A DNA stretch of 64,000 nt from the NCBI GenBank assembly GCA_012960755.1, contig DUAT01000169.1, positions 493 to 64,492 on the forward strand. Direction: 5' to 3'. Positions 1 to 8,209 of this stretch are shown piece by piece (position 1 is the stretch's first letter; each line of letters starts with the position of its first letter). The notes beneath the pieces were generated by a model. The model was not told the origin of the DNA. It saw only the letters and a program-made list of their open reading frames with translations, and did no database searches. The position numbers were made by a program, and so were the translations under genes. Origin of the DNA: Gammaproteobacteria bacterium (GTDB lineage: Bacteria; Pseudomonadota; Gammaproteobacteria; Pseudomonadales; Azotimanducaceae_A).

Positions 1-16
1 TCACTGGAGTGGTGTT

Positions 17-93
17 TGGTAGCTATGGGTGGACTTGAACCACCGACCCCAGCATTATGAATGCTGTGCTCTAACCAACTGAGCTACATAGCC
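17..93 (-). tRNA. tRNA-Met (anticodon CAT), elongator type
   Basis: The minus strand folds into a 77-nt cloverleaf with an encoded CCA end. The anticodon stem CAGCA/TGCTG holds the loop TTCATAA, giving anticodon CAT. The 5' half (GGCTATGTAGCTCAG...) closely resembles the elongator tRNA-Met of enterobacteria and lacks the unpaired first base typical of initiator tRNA. The acceptor begins with a G:U pair. A CAT anticodon could also mark tRNA-Ile2 (lysidine-modified), but the body resembles Met. It has its own promoter just upstream. Confidence 0.95.
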
Positions 94-170
94 ACACTTA
101 ACCTGTTATCCCCGCTTTTGCCTTATTTGAAGCAATAAATCGTTCAAACCAGCAAGGGGAAAGGACGCGC

Positions 171-199
171 ATTCTCCGGTTTCAGGGCTATTTTGTCAA
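171..199 (-). promoter_or_regulatory. sigma70 promoter of tRNA-Met
   Basis: On the minus strand a perfect -35 box TTGACA (194-199) is followed by a 17-bp spacer and a -10 box GAGAAT (171-176). A GC-rich discriminator (GCGCGTCC) follows directly, the pattern known from stringently controlled stable-RNA promoters. The expected start lies about 70 nt before the mature tRNA. Confidence 0.75.
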
Positions 200-293
200 C
201 TTGCTATTAGCCCAGGTTCCAGACCCCAACTCGAATCTGACCTGATTCGTGTATATAGTCGTCTTGTCCATCAAAAACAAGGCGAGAGAAGAG

Positions 294-1154
294 ATGAAAA
301 TAGGATTATTCGCAACATTTATGTCACCGACCTGTGGTTCGGAAATGGTCGCGGAATTTGGCAGTAATGCCGAAGAAATCGGTATCGAATCCCTGTGGCT
401 GGGGGAGCATGTTGTGCTGTTCGACAAGATGGAGTTTCCGTATCCCGGCAGCAAGGATGGCAAGATTCCCGTACCTGCTGGCGGAGGGATGCTGGACACG
501 GTGGCAACCATCGGGTTTATGGCCAGCCGTACGACAAAACTTCGATTTGGCACCGGTATTACCCTGGTGCCGCAACGGAACCCTGTTTATACGGCGAATG
601 AATTTGCCACCCTGGACTGGCTCAGTAACGGGCGTATTGATTTCGGTGTTGGTGTGGGCTGGTGTAAGGAAGAAGTGCTGGCTTGCGGTTATTCCTGGGA
701 AGATCGCGGCAAACGGTGTGATGAATTTCTAGAGGTGATAAAGCGCCTCTGGACTGACGAAGTCGCATCCTTCGAGGGGGATCACTTCTCTCTGCCTGAG
801 TGCCGACTAGACCCTAAACCTATCCAGAATCCGCATATTCCAATGATCATCGGGGGTCATAGCGAAGCTGGCTTTCGTCGGGCTGCCCGGTTTGGTGCCG
901 GTTGGTATGGTTTTAACCTGAGTCCTGAACTGACTCAAAATGTACTTGGCAATATTGACCGGGCATTGGAAAAACAGAATCGAACCCGGGATGACTTCGA
1001 CATTGTCATCACACCGCCGTATAACGCGACGCCAGCCACGGTACGTGAATATGAAGACCTGGGTGTTGACCGCCTGGTGATGCATCTGGGCAACCAGAAG
1101 CCTGAACGGGTTGAGCAGCGATTGACCGAGATGGAAAAATTTGTCGCGGCTTAG
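294..1154 (+). CDS. LLM-class flavin-dependent oxidoreductase (F420-type family)
   Basis: The 286-aa protein has the luciferase-like monooxygenase (TIM-barrel) pattern: N-terminal MKIGLFATFMSP strand, the GIESLWLGEHVV segment, RFGTGITLVPQRNP, the GRIDFGVGVGW turn and IPMIIGGHSEAGFRRAARFGAGW near the middle. It most resembles the group annotated as probable F420-dependent oxidoreductases (Rv2161c-like). The real cofactor, FMN or F420, and the substrate cannot be read from the sequence. I chose the ATG at 294 because GAGAG/AAGAG lies just upstream and the family begins at this MKIG segment; a GTG at 249 would add 15 unlikely residues. It stands alone and is convergent with ychF. Confidence 0.85.
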   Translation: MKIGLFATFMSPTCGSEMVAEFGSNAEEIGIESLWLGEHVVLFDKMEFPYPGSKDGKIPVPAGGGMLDTVATIGFMASRTTKLRFGTGITLVPQRNPVYTANEFATLDWLSNGRIDFGVGVGWCKEEVLACGYSWEDRGKRCDEFLEVIKRLWTDEVASFEGDHFSLPECRLDPKPIQNPHIPMIIGGHSEAGFRRAARFGAGWYGFNLSPELTQNVLGNIDRALEKQNRTRDDFDIVITPPYNATPATVREYEDLGVDRLVMHLGNQKPERVEQRLTEMEKFVAA

Positions 1155-1178
1155 ACTTACCCTGACGGTCGGGGGCGG

Positions 1179-2285
1179 TTAGACGTTAAAACGGAAGTGG
1201 ATAACGTCACCGTCCTGAACCCGATAATCCTTGCCTTCAAGGCGCCATTTACCTGCATCCTTGGCGCCGTTTTCTCCGTTGTAGGCAATAAAGTCATCGT
1301 AAGCCACGATCTCGGCACGGATAAAGCCCTTCTCGAAGTCGGTATGAATAATACCGGCGGCTTGCGGTGCTGTTGCCTGTTGGCGCACTGTCCAGGCACG
1401 AACTTCTTTTTCACCGGCGGTAAAGTAGGTTTGTAACCCCAGCAACTTGTAGCCCGCTCGAATGACCCGGTCCAAACCCGGCTCCTGCATACCAAGATCC
1501 GTGAGGAATTCCATTTTCTCTTCGTCTTCCAGTTCGGCAATCTCCGCTTCCAGCTTGTTACAGATCACCACCACTTCGGCATTATCTGCCGTCGCGATCT
1601 TGTTGACGGCATCCAGATAGGGATTATCTTCAAACCCCTCCTCATCAACATTAGCGATATACAATACCGGTTTCATGGTGAGCAAATGCAGCTCTCGAAC
1701 ATCGGCGCGTTGTTCCTGAGTAAATTGCTCCTGGGTAAGTTCAAGCGACCGGGCAGAATTGCCTTCATTAACATGGGATTGAATAGTCTCGTAGAAGGCT
1801 TTTTTGGCGATCGCTTCTTTGTCGCCGCTTTTCGCAACCCGGTTGACTCGCGTGATTGCTTTTTCAATGGTATCGAGGTCTGCCAGTTGCAGTTCGGTAT
1901 CAATCACTTCGATATCACGTACGGGATCGATAGTGTTGGAAACATGAGTGACATTCTCATCCTCAAAACAGCGCACCACGTGAGCGATGGCGTCAGTTTC
2001 GCGAATGTTGGCCAGAAACTGATTCCCCAATCCCTCCCCTTTTGATGCTCCCGATACCAGACCTGCAATATCTACGAACTCCATGCTGGTGGGTATCACT
2101 TTTCGCGGTTTGACGATATCAGACAGTTTATCCAACCGTGGGTCCGGCATCGCAACGACACCAGAATTCGGCTCGATGGTACAAAACGGAAAATTCTCAG
2201 CACCAACTCCGGCTTTCGTCAGTGCATTGAATAGCGTCGATTTACCGACGTTTGGCAATCCTACGATGCCGCAGTTAAAACCCAT
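1179..2285 (-). CDS. ychF: Redox-regulated ATPase YchF (Obg family)
   Basis: This 368-aa P-loop protein of the Obg/TRAFAC group hydrolyses ATP rather than GTP and associates with ribosomes. Seen in the sequence: Walker [10 protein letters not shown] at residues 9-17, the switch DIAGLV near residue 73, and NKLE in place of the GTP-specific NKxD, the feature that gives YchF its ATP preference. A central coiled-coil region and a C-terminal TGS domain (about 280-365) follow. The gene starts with ATG sharing one base with the pth stop codon (TAATG), so pth and ychF are probably translationally coupled. Length matches the 363-aa E. coli protein. Confidence 0.97.
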   Translation of the reverse strand: MGFNCGIVGLPNVGKSTLFNALTKAGVGAENFPFCTIEPNSGVVAMPDPRLDKLSDIVKPRKVIPTSMEFVDIAGLVSGASKGEGLGNQFLANIRETDAIAHVVRCFEDENVTHVSNTIDPVRDIEVIDTELQLADLDTIEKAITRVNRVAKSGDKEAIAKKAFYETIQSHVNEGNSARSLELTQEQFTQEQRADVRELHLLTMKPVLYIANVDEEGFEDNPYLDAVNKIATADNAEVVVICNKLEAEIAELEDEEKMEFLTDLGMQEPGLDRVIRAGYKLLGLQTYFTAGEKEVRAWTVRQQATAPQAAGIIHTDFEKGFIRAEIVAYDDFIAYNGENGAKDAGKWRLEGKDYRVQDGDVIHFRFNV

Positions 2286-2881
2286 TAGTTTTCCTTGACC
2301 CTGAAACCATTAAGATCAGTCATCGCTTGTTGCCATTCGCCGTTAACGGCCAGGGGCAACACTCTCAGCGCCTCATCAATACATTGATAGATCATGGACT
2401 CATCTGCAGTGCTCACCTTGCCCAGCACATGCCCGGTCACTTCGGCTTTCACACCCGGGTGTCCCACCCCGATGCGTAGACGGCCAAAGTCCTGATTACC
2501 TCCAAGGCATCTGGTGATATCCCGCAAACCATTGTGACCTGCAAGTCCACCGCGCTGCTTGAACCGAATGACCCCAGTAGGCAAGTCCAATTCGTCATGA
2601 ACAATGAGTATCTGTTTTGCGGGGATTTTAAAGAAGTTCGCAAGCGCACCCACTGCCTTACCGCTTTCATTCATGAACGTATTGGGTAGCAGCAGGCGAA
2701 TTTCGCGGGATTCATACTGCGCAATGGCAGTTCGCCCGAAAAACTTTTTTTCTTCTTTGAAGATCGCACCCTGTTGGTCGGCGAACCGGGAGACAAACCA
2801 GACGCCCGTATTGTGACGGGTTCTGGCGTACTGCTCGCCCGGGTTACCAACACCAACAATGAGCTTAATAAACAAGCTCAT
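2285..2881 (-). CDS. pth: Peptidyl-tRNA hydrolase
   Basis: Pth (198 aa) frees tRNA from prematurely dropped peptidyl-tRNAs in the cytosol. The N-terminal [17 protein letters not shown] carries the conserved Asn and catalytic His; the DELDLPTG segment holds the catalytic-site Asp; [14 protein letters not shown] is the conserved substrate-binding stretch. The gene follows rplY by 8 nt and overlaps ychF by one base, the standard gammaproteobacterial rplY-pth-ychF unit. Confidence 0.97.
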   Translation of the reverse strand: MSLFIKLIVGVGNPGEQYARTRHNTGVWFVSRFADQQGAIFKEEKKFFGRTAIAQYESREIRLLLPNTFMNESGKAVGALANFFKIPAKQILIVHDELDLPTGVIRFKQRGGLAGHNGLRDITRCLGGNQDFGRLRIGVGHPGVKAEVTGHVLGKVSTADESMIYQCIDEALRVLPLAVNGEWQQAMTDLNGFRVKEN

Positions 2882-2889
2882 GTTGACAC

Positions 2890-3570
2890 TCAGTCTTCCG
2901 AAGACTCTTCTGAATCAGCTTCGGACTCAGTACCGGGTTCTGCGGCTTCTTCATCCTTGTCGGTTACTTCATCTTCTTCAGCGGTCGCTCTGGTTATGAT
3001 GACCGAAACCACCACCTGGTCATGGTCTTCACCCTGGCCCAACTCAGGGATTGTGACTCCAGTTGGAAGCTGCAGATCCGACATATGGAGTGAAGAACCC
3101 AGGTTAAGTTCGAGCACATCAACTTCGATAAACTCTGGCAGGTCACCCGGCAAACAGCTGATCGACAAAGAGCTCATCACGTGTGAAACCATTCCATCGT
3201 CTTGTTTAACGCCTACACAGTTTTCTTCGTTCAAGAAGTGCAGTGGTACTTCGACGTGAATTTCCTGGTCCATTTTTACCCTCAGAAAGTCAGCATGCAT
3301 AATTCGCTCGGTGGCGGGATGTCGCTGCAATGCCTTAACAATGGCATTTTCTTTCTTACCGGCAATTTTCAGATTGATAATGTGTGCAAAAAAGGCCTCA
3401 TTCTCGCAGGACTTTTGCAGCTCATTTTGCCCAATTGATAAAGTAACCGGATCTTTTCCTGCACCATAAAGAATTGCAGGAACCAGACCGGCATTTCGAC
3501 GCAGGCGGCGGCTCGCACCTTTCCCCAGGTCTGTACGTACTTCGGCATTAAGCTCGAATTCGTTTGCCAT
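2890..3570 (-). CDS. rplY: 50S ribosomal protein L25 (general stress protein CTC form)
   Basis: At 226 aa this is the long, two-domain CTC-type L25, not the 94-aa enterobacterial form. The N-terminal L25 domain (about 1-95, with VRTDLGKGASRRLRR and PAILYG) binds 5S rRNA; a C-terminal beta domain (about 100-190) follows, and the last 35 residues are a strongly acidic Glu/Asp/Ser tail. An SD-like GGGAG precedes the ATG. A terminator separates it from prs, so it probably has its own promoter within 3571-3614, but I see no convincing one. Confidence 0.95.
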   Translation of the reverse strand: MANEFELNAEVRTDLGKGASRRLRRNAGLVPAILYGAGKDPVTLSIGQNELQKSCENEAFFAHIINLKIAGKKENAIVKALQRHPATERIMHADFLRVKMDQEIHVEVPLHFLNEENCVGVKQDDGMVSHVMSSLSISCLPGDLPEFIEVDVLELNLGSSLHMSDLQLPTGVTIPELGQGEDHDQVVVSVIITRATAEEDEVTDKDEEAAEPGTESEADSEESSED

Positions 3571-3614
3571 CTTAGTTCTCCCAAGAAACTATGTTTACTA
3601 AATTAACAACAATG

Positions 3615-3652
3615 AAAAAAAGGCCGGGCTTACTGCGACCGTAAGTCCCGGC
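3615..3652 (-). terminator. Intrinsic terminator after prs
   Basis: On the minus strand GCCGGGACTTAC and GTAAGCCCGGC form an 11-bp stem with a one-base bulge and a 7-nt loop, followed at once by seven Ts. It lies 54 nt beyond the prs stop codon and 45 nt before rplY, so it ends or attenuates the ispE-tRNA-prs transcript. Confidence 0.85.
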
Positions 3653-3687
3653 TTCGTGTCCTTGCGGACTTCTATACAACTACACTG

Positions 3688-3712
3688 CTTTTAAAACCTT
3701 CACTTTTAAAAC
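3688..3712 (-). repeat. 10-bp direct repeat spanning the prs stop codon
   Basis: CTTTTAAAAC (plus strand) occurs at 3688-3697 and 3703-3712, period 15. The second copy contains the prs stop codon (3706-3708). It looks like a slippage-type duplication of the gene end. Confidence 0.7.
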
Positions 3713-4674
3713 AATGCCGGTTGAATTCTCTTACTGAAAAGTGCACTCAACGATTCCTCGTTACTCACTCTTCGAATCGATTCTGCCAATTCGTCAGCAA
3801 TACTCAGCTGACGTATTTTTGCGTTCGACGCAGCCTCGCTAGACAACGGGATAGTGTCCGTCACAACCAGTTCATCTATCGTTGAAGCGTCAATATTCGC
3901 AATCGCACCGCCCGATAAAACCGCGTGGGTACAATAAGCGACAACCTTTATCGCCCCATGTTCTTTCAACGCATTGGCCGCCGCACAAAGTGTTCCGGCC
4001 GTATCTACCATATCGTCAACCAATATACAGGTTCGGCCTGCGACATCGCCGATGATATGCATAACTTCTGACTCGTTCGCCTTGGGGCGTCTCTTATCAA
4101 TAATTGCCAAATCAGCATCATCCAACTGTTTAGCTATGGCGCGAGCCCTGACCACACCACCCACATCGGGGGATACGATTATCAAATCCTCGTACTCGCG
4201 TTGCTCAATATCCAACAACAACACGGGTGTTGCATAGATGTTGTCTACCGGTATATCAAAAAATCCTTGAATCTGATCCGCATGCAGATCGATGGTTAAC
4301 ACTCGATCAATTCCCACACTGCCTAACATGTCGGCAACGACCCTGGCCGTAATCGGTACACGGGCAGATCTAACCCTTCGGTCCTGCCTGGCGTAACCAA
4401 AGTACGGAATAACTGCCGTGATCCTGGTTGCAGATGCCCTATGCAAGCAATCCGCCATCACGATTAATTCCATCAAATTGTCGTTGGTCGGCGCGCAAGT
4501 CGGCTGAATAATAAACACGTCTTTACCGCGAACATTATCCTGAATTTCTACCATGACTTCGCCGTCACTAAAACGACCTACCTGCGCATCGCCAAGGTCC
4601 ATTCTCAAGCGTTCAACCACACGGTTCGCCAGCACCCGATGGGCGTTACCCGTGAAGATCTTTAATTCAGCCAC
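3706..4674 (-). CDS. prs: Ribose-phosphate pyrophosphokinase
   Basis: PRPP synthetase (322 aa) makes 5-phosphoribosyl pyrophosphate for purine, pyrimidine, NAD, His and Trp synthesis. Seen: the flexible-loop motif [20 protein letters not shown], and the PRPP-binding loop [11 protein letters not shown] place the start at GTG 4674 because homologues begin at the (M)[10 protein letters not shown] segment. Reading further upstream would run through tRNA-Gln. There is no clear Shine-Dalgarno before this GTG. The gene lies 36 nt after the tRNA-Gln end, so RNase processing of the tRNA may leave a short-leader mRNA. Confidence 0.96.
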   Translation of the reverse strand: MAELKIFTGNAHRVLANRVVERLRMDLGDAQVGRFSDGEVMVEIQDNVRGKDVFIIQPTCAPTNDNLMELIVMADCLHRASATRITAVIPYFGYARQDRRVRSARVPITARVVADMLGSVGIDRVLTIDLHADQIQGFFDIPVDNIYATPVLLLDIEQREYEDLIIVSPDVGGVVRARAIAKQLDDADLAIIDKRRPKANESEVMHIIGDVAGRTCILVDDMVDTAGTLCAAANALKEHGAIKVVAYCTHAVLSGGAIANIDASTIDELVVTDTIPLSSEAASNAKIRQLSIADELAESIRRVSNEESLSALFSKRIQPALF

Positions 4675-4710
4675 ATTGCAATCCAGAAAAAGAGCTTTGT
4701 CAGTTGTGTG

Positions 4711-4785
4711 TGGCTGGGGTGGCAGGATTCGAACCTGCGCATGCAAGGATCAAAACCTTGTGCCTTACCACTTGGCGACACCCCA
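4711..4785 (-). tRNA. tRNA-Gln (anticodon TTG)
   Basis: This is a 75-nt cloverleaf on the minus strand with encoded CCA. The acceptor TGGGGTG pairs with CACCCCA; the anticodon stem CAAGG/CCTTG holds the loop TTTTGAT, giving TTG. It closely resembles E. coli tRNA-Gln. It begins 4 nt after the ispE stop codon and ends 36 nt before prs, so it is probably cut out of a mixed mRNA/tRNA transcript. Confidence 0.96.
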
Positions 4786-4789
4786 ATCA

Positions 4790-5689
4790 TTACACTTCGC
4801 GACTAACATTATCGAAGGATTCCTTTAACAGTTTCACTTTCCTTAACAGAGGTGATTCATCCAATCCCTCGGCGATAAAAACGTGCCATTTTTCGGGAAC
4901 TTCCCGGCACACGGCTTCGGCTTCATTTTTGGAATCAAAGTCAAGAAACACACAGGAACCCGTGCCAGTCATTTTAGCAGGGCCCCATTTGTTTAACCAC
5001 AATATGGCCTTATCGACTTCAGGGTATAGCTTACGGGCAACTGCCTCACAATCGTTGCCTGAACCCTGCTCTAAAAAGCGCGCTATTGTGATGGGTGCTG
5101 AGTCCCTTGTCAAATCTCGATGAGAAAAGATTTCGGCAGTCGAGATCTCGCAATTCGGTTGGATTACAACGTAGTGCTTTGGCGGTAGATTAATCGGTGT
5201 GAGTCGCTCGCCAATCCCCTCAGCCCAGGCAGAACAGCCCTTTACAAACACCGGCAGATCCGCCCCGAGCGGCCTGGCCAGCGTTAGCAGCATTTCGGTA
5301 TCCAATCTCAATTGCCACATCAGGTTCAAGCCGACAAGGGTTGTCGCCGCATCGGAGCTACCGCCGCCCAATCCGGCACCCATTGGCAGCACCTTATTGA
5401 CCGTAATCCTGGCACCGAAAGGCCGCTTCGACTCTTTATTACTCTGATTCAAGGCAAATTCCGCAAGGGTGTTCGCCGCTTTAAAGACCAGGTTTTCTTC
5501 CTGGATAATTTGATCACAAATTACTTCGATGTTTTCAGCGGCTTCAAAATCGATCAGGTCGCCTATCGAGAGGATATGAAAGGCTGTTTGAAGTTCGTGA
5601 TAACCATCAACGCGACGTCCTGTGATGTTGAGGCACAGATTTAACTTGCCCGGGGCGGGGAGTTGGAATCGGGGAAATTTCAGCCCCAT
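4790..5689 (-). CDS. ispE: 4-diphosphocytidyl-2-C-methyl-D-erythritol kinase
   Basis: IspE (299 aa) phosphorylates CDP-methylerythritol in the MEP isoprenoid pathway. It is a GHMP kinase: N-terminal PAPGKLNLCLNITGRRVDGYH with the conserved Lys and the RxDGYH motif, the glycine-rich ATP loop LPMGAGLGGGSSDAA near residue 100, and the C-terminal MTGTGSCVF motif. Its ATG overlaps the lolB end by 10 nt, so the TPR gene, lolB and ispE look like one translationally linked unit. Confidence 0.97.
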   Translation of the reverse strand: MGLKFPRFQLPAPGKLNLCLNITGRRVDGYHELQTAFHILSIGDLIDFEAAENIEVICDQIIQEENLVFKAANTLAEFALNQSNKESKRPFGARITVNKVLPMGAGLGGGSSDAATTLVGLNLMWQLRLDTEMLLTLARPLGADLPVFVKGCSAWAEGIGERLTPINLPPKHYVVIQPNCEISTAEIFSHRDLTRDSAPITIARFLEQGSGNDCEAVARKLYPEVDKAILWLNKWGPAKMTGTGSCVFLDFDSKNEAEAVCREVPEKWHVFIAEGLDESPLLRKVKLLKESFDNVSREV

Positions 5690-6225
5690 GAGCTGACCAC
5701 CAGCATAATTTTCACATCAGCCCGACTGAAGCGCATACGAACGGGCTCGTCCTCTTTGAATGCAAGGTATTCAATTAGCCAACCGTACTGTACCAGGCTT
5801 GAATCATCGCGTTCAAAGCCAGCTGCGGGGTCTGGTATGCCACGTACCCAATACACCAACGATTCTATTGGTAACGACAATCCGGTGTGCTGCAAGAGTA
5901 GTGCACTGGCGCTATCCGCCTCGAACCTGCCTTCGCCCGGCACTTCGATTGTCACACCGCTGGCATCACCCCAAACATGAGCCACAGCAACTCCAAGGGT
6001 TGCATTCAGACGAATATCGAATGATTCTGATTGCTGCCGCCACAACAGAGAGAAACTTAAGGTTTTGTCAGTACTTTTAATGCCCACCCGACCCTTCAAC
6101 AACCAGCCATCGGAAATGGCAGCATCAGGGTCCGGTCTAGTGGGACTAACGCACCCTGAAACCCATAACAGGAGCAGGTAAACTGTAGTTAAGGTTAACT
6201 TATTGAAGTTTACGGGGACGTGAAT
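5680..6225 (-). CDS. lolB: Outer-membrane lipoprotein receptor LolB, apparent ATT start
   Basis: LolB takes lipoproteins from the carrier LolA and inserts them into the outer membrane. The mature part shows typical LolB strands (VAHVWGDASGVTIEVPGEG, YWVRGIPDP). Upstream the same frame encodes a lipoprotein signal with a hydrophobic core and lipobox WVSGC. Between the preceding in-frame TGA and the lipobox there is no ATG, GTG or TTG. The best start is ATT at 6225-6223, which puts the lipid-bearing Cys at residue 25 (181 aa in all) with GAAGG about 10 nt upstream. It overlaps the TPR gene end by 16 nt. A TTG at 6102 would remove the signal. E. coli LolB is 207 aa. The identity is firm; the start is inferred. 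Confidence 0.85.
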   Translation of the reverse strand: MHVPVNFNKLTLTTVYLLLLWVSGCVSPTRPDPDAAISDGWLLKGRVGIKSTDKTLSFSLLWRQQSESFDIRLNATLGVAVAHVWGDASGVTIEVPGEGRFEADSASALLLQHTGLSLPIESLVYWVRGIPDPAAGFERDDSSLVQYGWLIEYLAFKEDEPVRMRFSRADVKIMLVVSSWG

Positions 6226-7973
6226 CTTTCAATTACCTTCTTCAATATGTCGCTGTCCGGTTTTAGTTCCAGCGCTTTTTGCCACACTTCTGACGCTTCA
6301 GTCTGCTCGCCGATGACCCACAGAACCTCCCCCAGATGTGCTGCTACTTCATCATTGGTAAACAGTTCCAGCGCTCGGCGCAGGTATTTCACGGCTTCTT
6401 CAAAATTCTCGAGCCGGTACTGCACCCAGCCCATGCTATCAATGAATGCAGCTTCATCCGGCCTTATGACCAGTGCTCGCTTGATCAGATCGAGTGCTTC
6501 TTCATGACGGTCTGTCTGGTCAGTGAGGCTATACCCGAGCGCATTCAACGCGTCACTATTCTCGGGATCCAGTTCAATGACCCGCAGCAGGTCACTCTCC
6601 ATGATGTCCATGCGACCAAATTTCTGCCCCATCATGGCGCGGAAATACAGTAGGTCCTGGTTGTCGGAAGCTGCTCCCAACATCTCGTCAAGCAATTCAA
6701 ATACCTCGGTAGACATTCCCTGATCGCTCAGCGCCTGGGCTTCAATCATCACCAACCGATCCGCCCTCCCGGGATTTTCTGAACGTAAATTCGACATGTA
6801 GTTCTTCATTTCGCTTAACTGATCCTGCTCGATCATTAGATTAGCGATTCGTGACAGCGCCGGGAGAAACTCATAACCACGACCCACCTGTTTATATTCC
6901 CGGATGGCGCGCGGAACGTCATCAATTCTCTCCGAGATATTACCAAGGTAAAAATGTGCCTCGCCAACCCTGAGATTCCAGCGGATCATCTGCTGCAGGT
7001 AGCTGGTTGCCGTGTCATCGTCTTTCAGTTGAATAGCAAGCAGGGAAAGGGCAAACAGAACGTCGCCGTCGTTGGGTGATTGCTCAAGCAGGTACTCATA
7101 TTGCTTCTGAGATTCCACCAGGTGTTCACCTTCGAATAGGAACCTTGCGTAAATCAGTCGCAATCGCCTGTTTTCGCCAGTGTCATTCTTGATAACGTCT
7201 TCGAGGAAAACCAGCGCTTCGTCAGATCGGTGCAGGTTTCTCAGAATATTAACTTTAAGGATCGTGACGTTGACATTTTGCTTCGCTGCCAGCAGTTCAT
7301 TGGCCAAAGCAAGGGATTCTTCAAGCTTGCCGGTCTGCTCCAACAGTACCGCTTTTGAAAACATCAGCTGATGATCTCCCGGATGTCTTTCAAGCAATCC
7401 GGAAATGGCATCCAGCAGTGATTTCTGGGAGGCCTCATCCAGATTGGCGGCTCTGTAGGCAAACACGTCAAAATTAGCGAGTCCACCCAGGTTTTTTACC
7501 GCTTCCATGTGATAAATCGCATCTTCCAGTTCACCAGCCCGCATCAATTGATCTGCAGAATGGCGGTGCGCATCAATATTATCAGGTTCTGCCTCTGCCC
7601 AAATCTGGGATGCTTTCAGGGAAAGATCATCCCTCTTTAAGTAGTTGGCTAATCTGGTCGCCCTGGCAGCAACACCTGCATCCTGGGTCTCTTCAGCCAT
7701 TTGCATGTATTTTTCCAGCGCAATTTCGTATTCACCCCGATATCCGGCAACTTCCGCGACCAAAAGTTGATACAAAGCATCATTTTTAAAGGGTTCGACG
7801 GGATATTCGTGAGGTTTTGGGCGTGCAGCAGGGATTGCAGGTTGTTCCGTTTCAACAACCTCGGGCTGAACCGCCACAACCTCCGGTGGATCTTGCGGTG
7901 CCATGGAGGCACACCCCCCGGTAAACAGGACAAAAGCCAATAGAATCAACAAATTTCGAAGCTGGACCTTCAT
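6210..7973 (-). CDS. TPR-repeat outer-membrane lipoprotein (PA4667-like)
   Basis: The 587-aa protein begins with a lipoprotein signal (MKVQLRNLLILLAFVL, lipobox FTGGC with Cys21, then Ala-Ser, which fits outer-membrane sorting). The rest is helical with many tetratricopeptide units, clearest near the C-terminus (NSDALNALGYSLTD; PDEAAFIDSMGWVQYRLENF). The same position beside lolB and opposite hemA is held by a TPR protein in Pseudomonas. A scaffolding role in the envelope is likely; the specific function is unknown. ATG has the SD AGGTG at proper spacing. Confidence 0.88.
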   Translation of the reverse strand: MKVQLRNLLILLAFVLFTGGCASMAPQDPPEVVAVQPEVVETEQPAIPAARPKPHEYPVEPFKNDALYQLLVAEVAGYRGEYEIALEKYMQMAEETQDAGVAARATRLANYLKRDDLSLKASQIWAEAEPDNIDAHRHSADQLMRAGELEDAIYHMEAVKNLGGLANFDVFAYRAANLDEASQKSLLDAISGLLERHPGDHQLMFSKAVLLEQTGKLEESLALANELLAAKQNVNVTILKVNILRNLHRSDEALVFLEDVIKNDTGENRRLRLIYARFLFEGEHLVESQKQYEYLLEQSPNDGDVLFALSLLAIQLKDDDTATSYLQQMIRWNLRVGEAHFYLGNISERIDDVPRAIREYKQVGRGYEFLPALSRIANLMIEQDQLSEMKNYMSNLRSENPGRADRLVMIEAQALSDQGMSTEVFELLDEMLGAASDNQDLLYFRAMMGQKFGRMDIMESDLLRVIELDPENSDALNALGYSLTDQTDRHEEALDLIKRALVIRPDEAAFIDSMGWVQYRLENFEEAVKYLRRALELFTNDEVAAHLGEVLWVIGEQTEASEVWQKALELKPDSDILKKVIERFTSP

Positions 7974-8209
7974 TCAACACCTATAATCACTTTACCAACC
8001 AACGTACAATAAGCCACTTTTGATCCACGTCCTATGTAAATATGCCTAATCGGTGCATATTAGCAGGATTAACGTTCATTTATCGTTTGTTATAAGAAAC
8101 AATCACTTACCGAAAGGAAGGGCGGGGCCGCCCAGGCGGGGCCGCCCTGGCGGGGCCTAGGCCGCAGAGGTATGGCACTCACACTACTCCCGGACAGGAA
8201 CTGACTACA
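7974..8209. promoter_or_regulatory. Divergent intergenic region between the TPR lipoprotein gene and hemA
   Basis: These 236 bp separate two divergent operons and must hold both promoters. The left 130 bp are AT-rich; the right part carries the GC-rich repeats listed separately. I could not pick out convincing -35/-10 pairs for either gene. Confidence 0.5.
8121..8165 (+). repeat. GC-rich 14-bp tandem repeat (about 3 copies) upstream of hemA
   Basis: GGCGGGGCCGCCCA (8121-8134) and GGCGGGGCCGCCCT (8135-8148) are followed by a partial third copy GGCGGGGCC that continues into TAGGCCGC. Each unit is itself near-palindromic (GGCGG/CCGCC). The array ends 45 nt before the hemA TTG, probably within the leader, where it could form a stable structure. 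Confidence 0.85.

Noticed and set aside
4675..4746. Longer prs reading frame starting inside tRNA-Gln
   Set aside because: The extra residues are translated tRNA sequence and the Prs family starts at the GTG at 4674.
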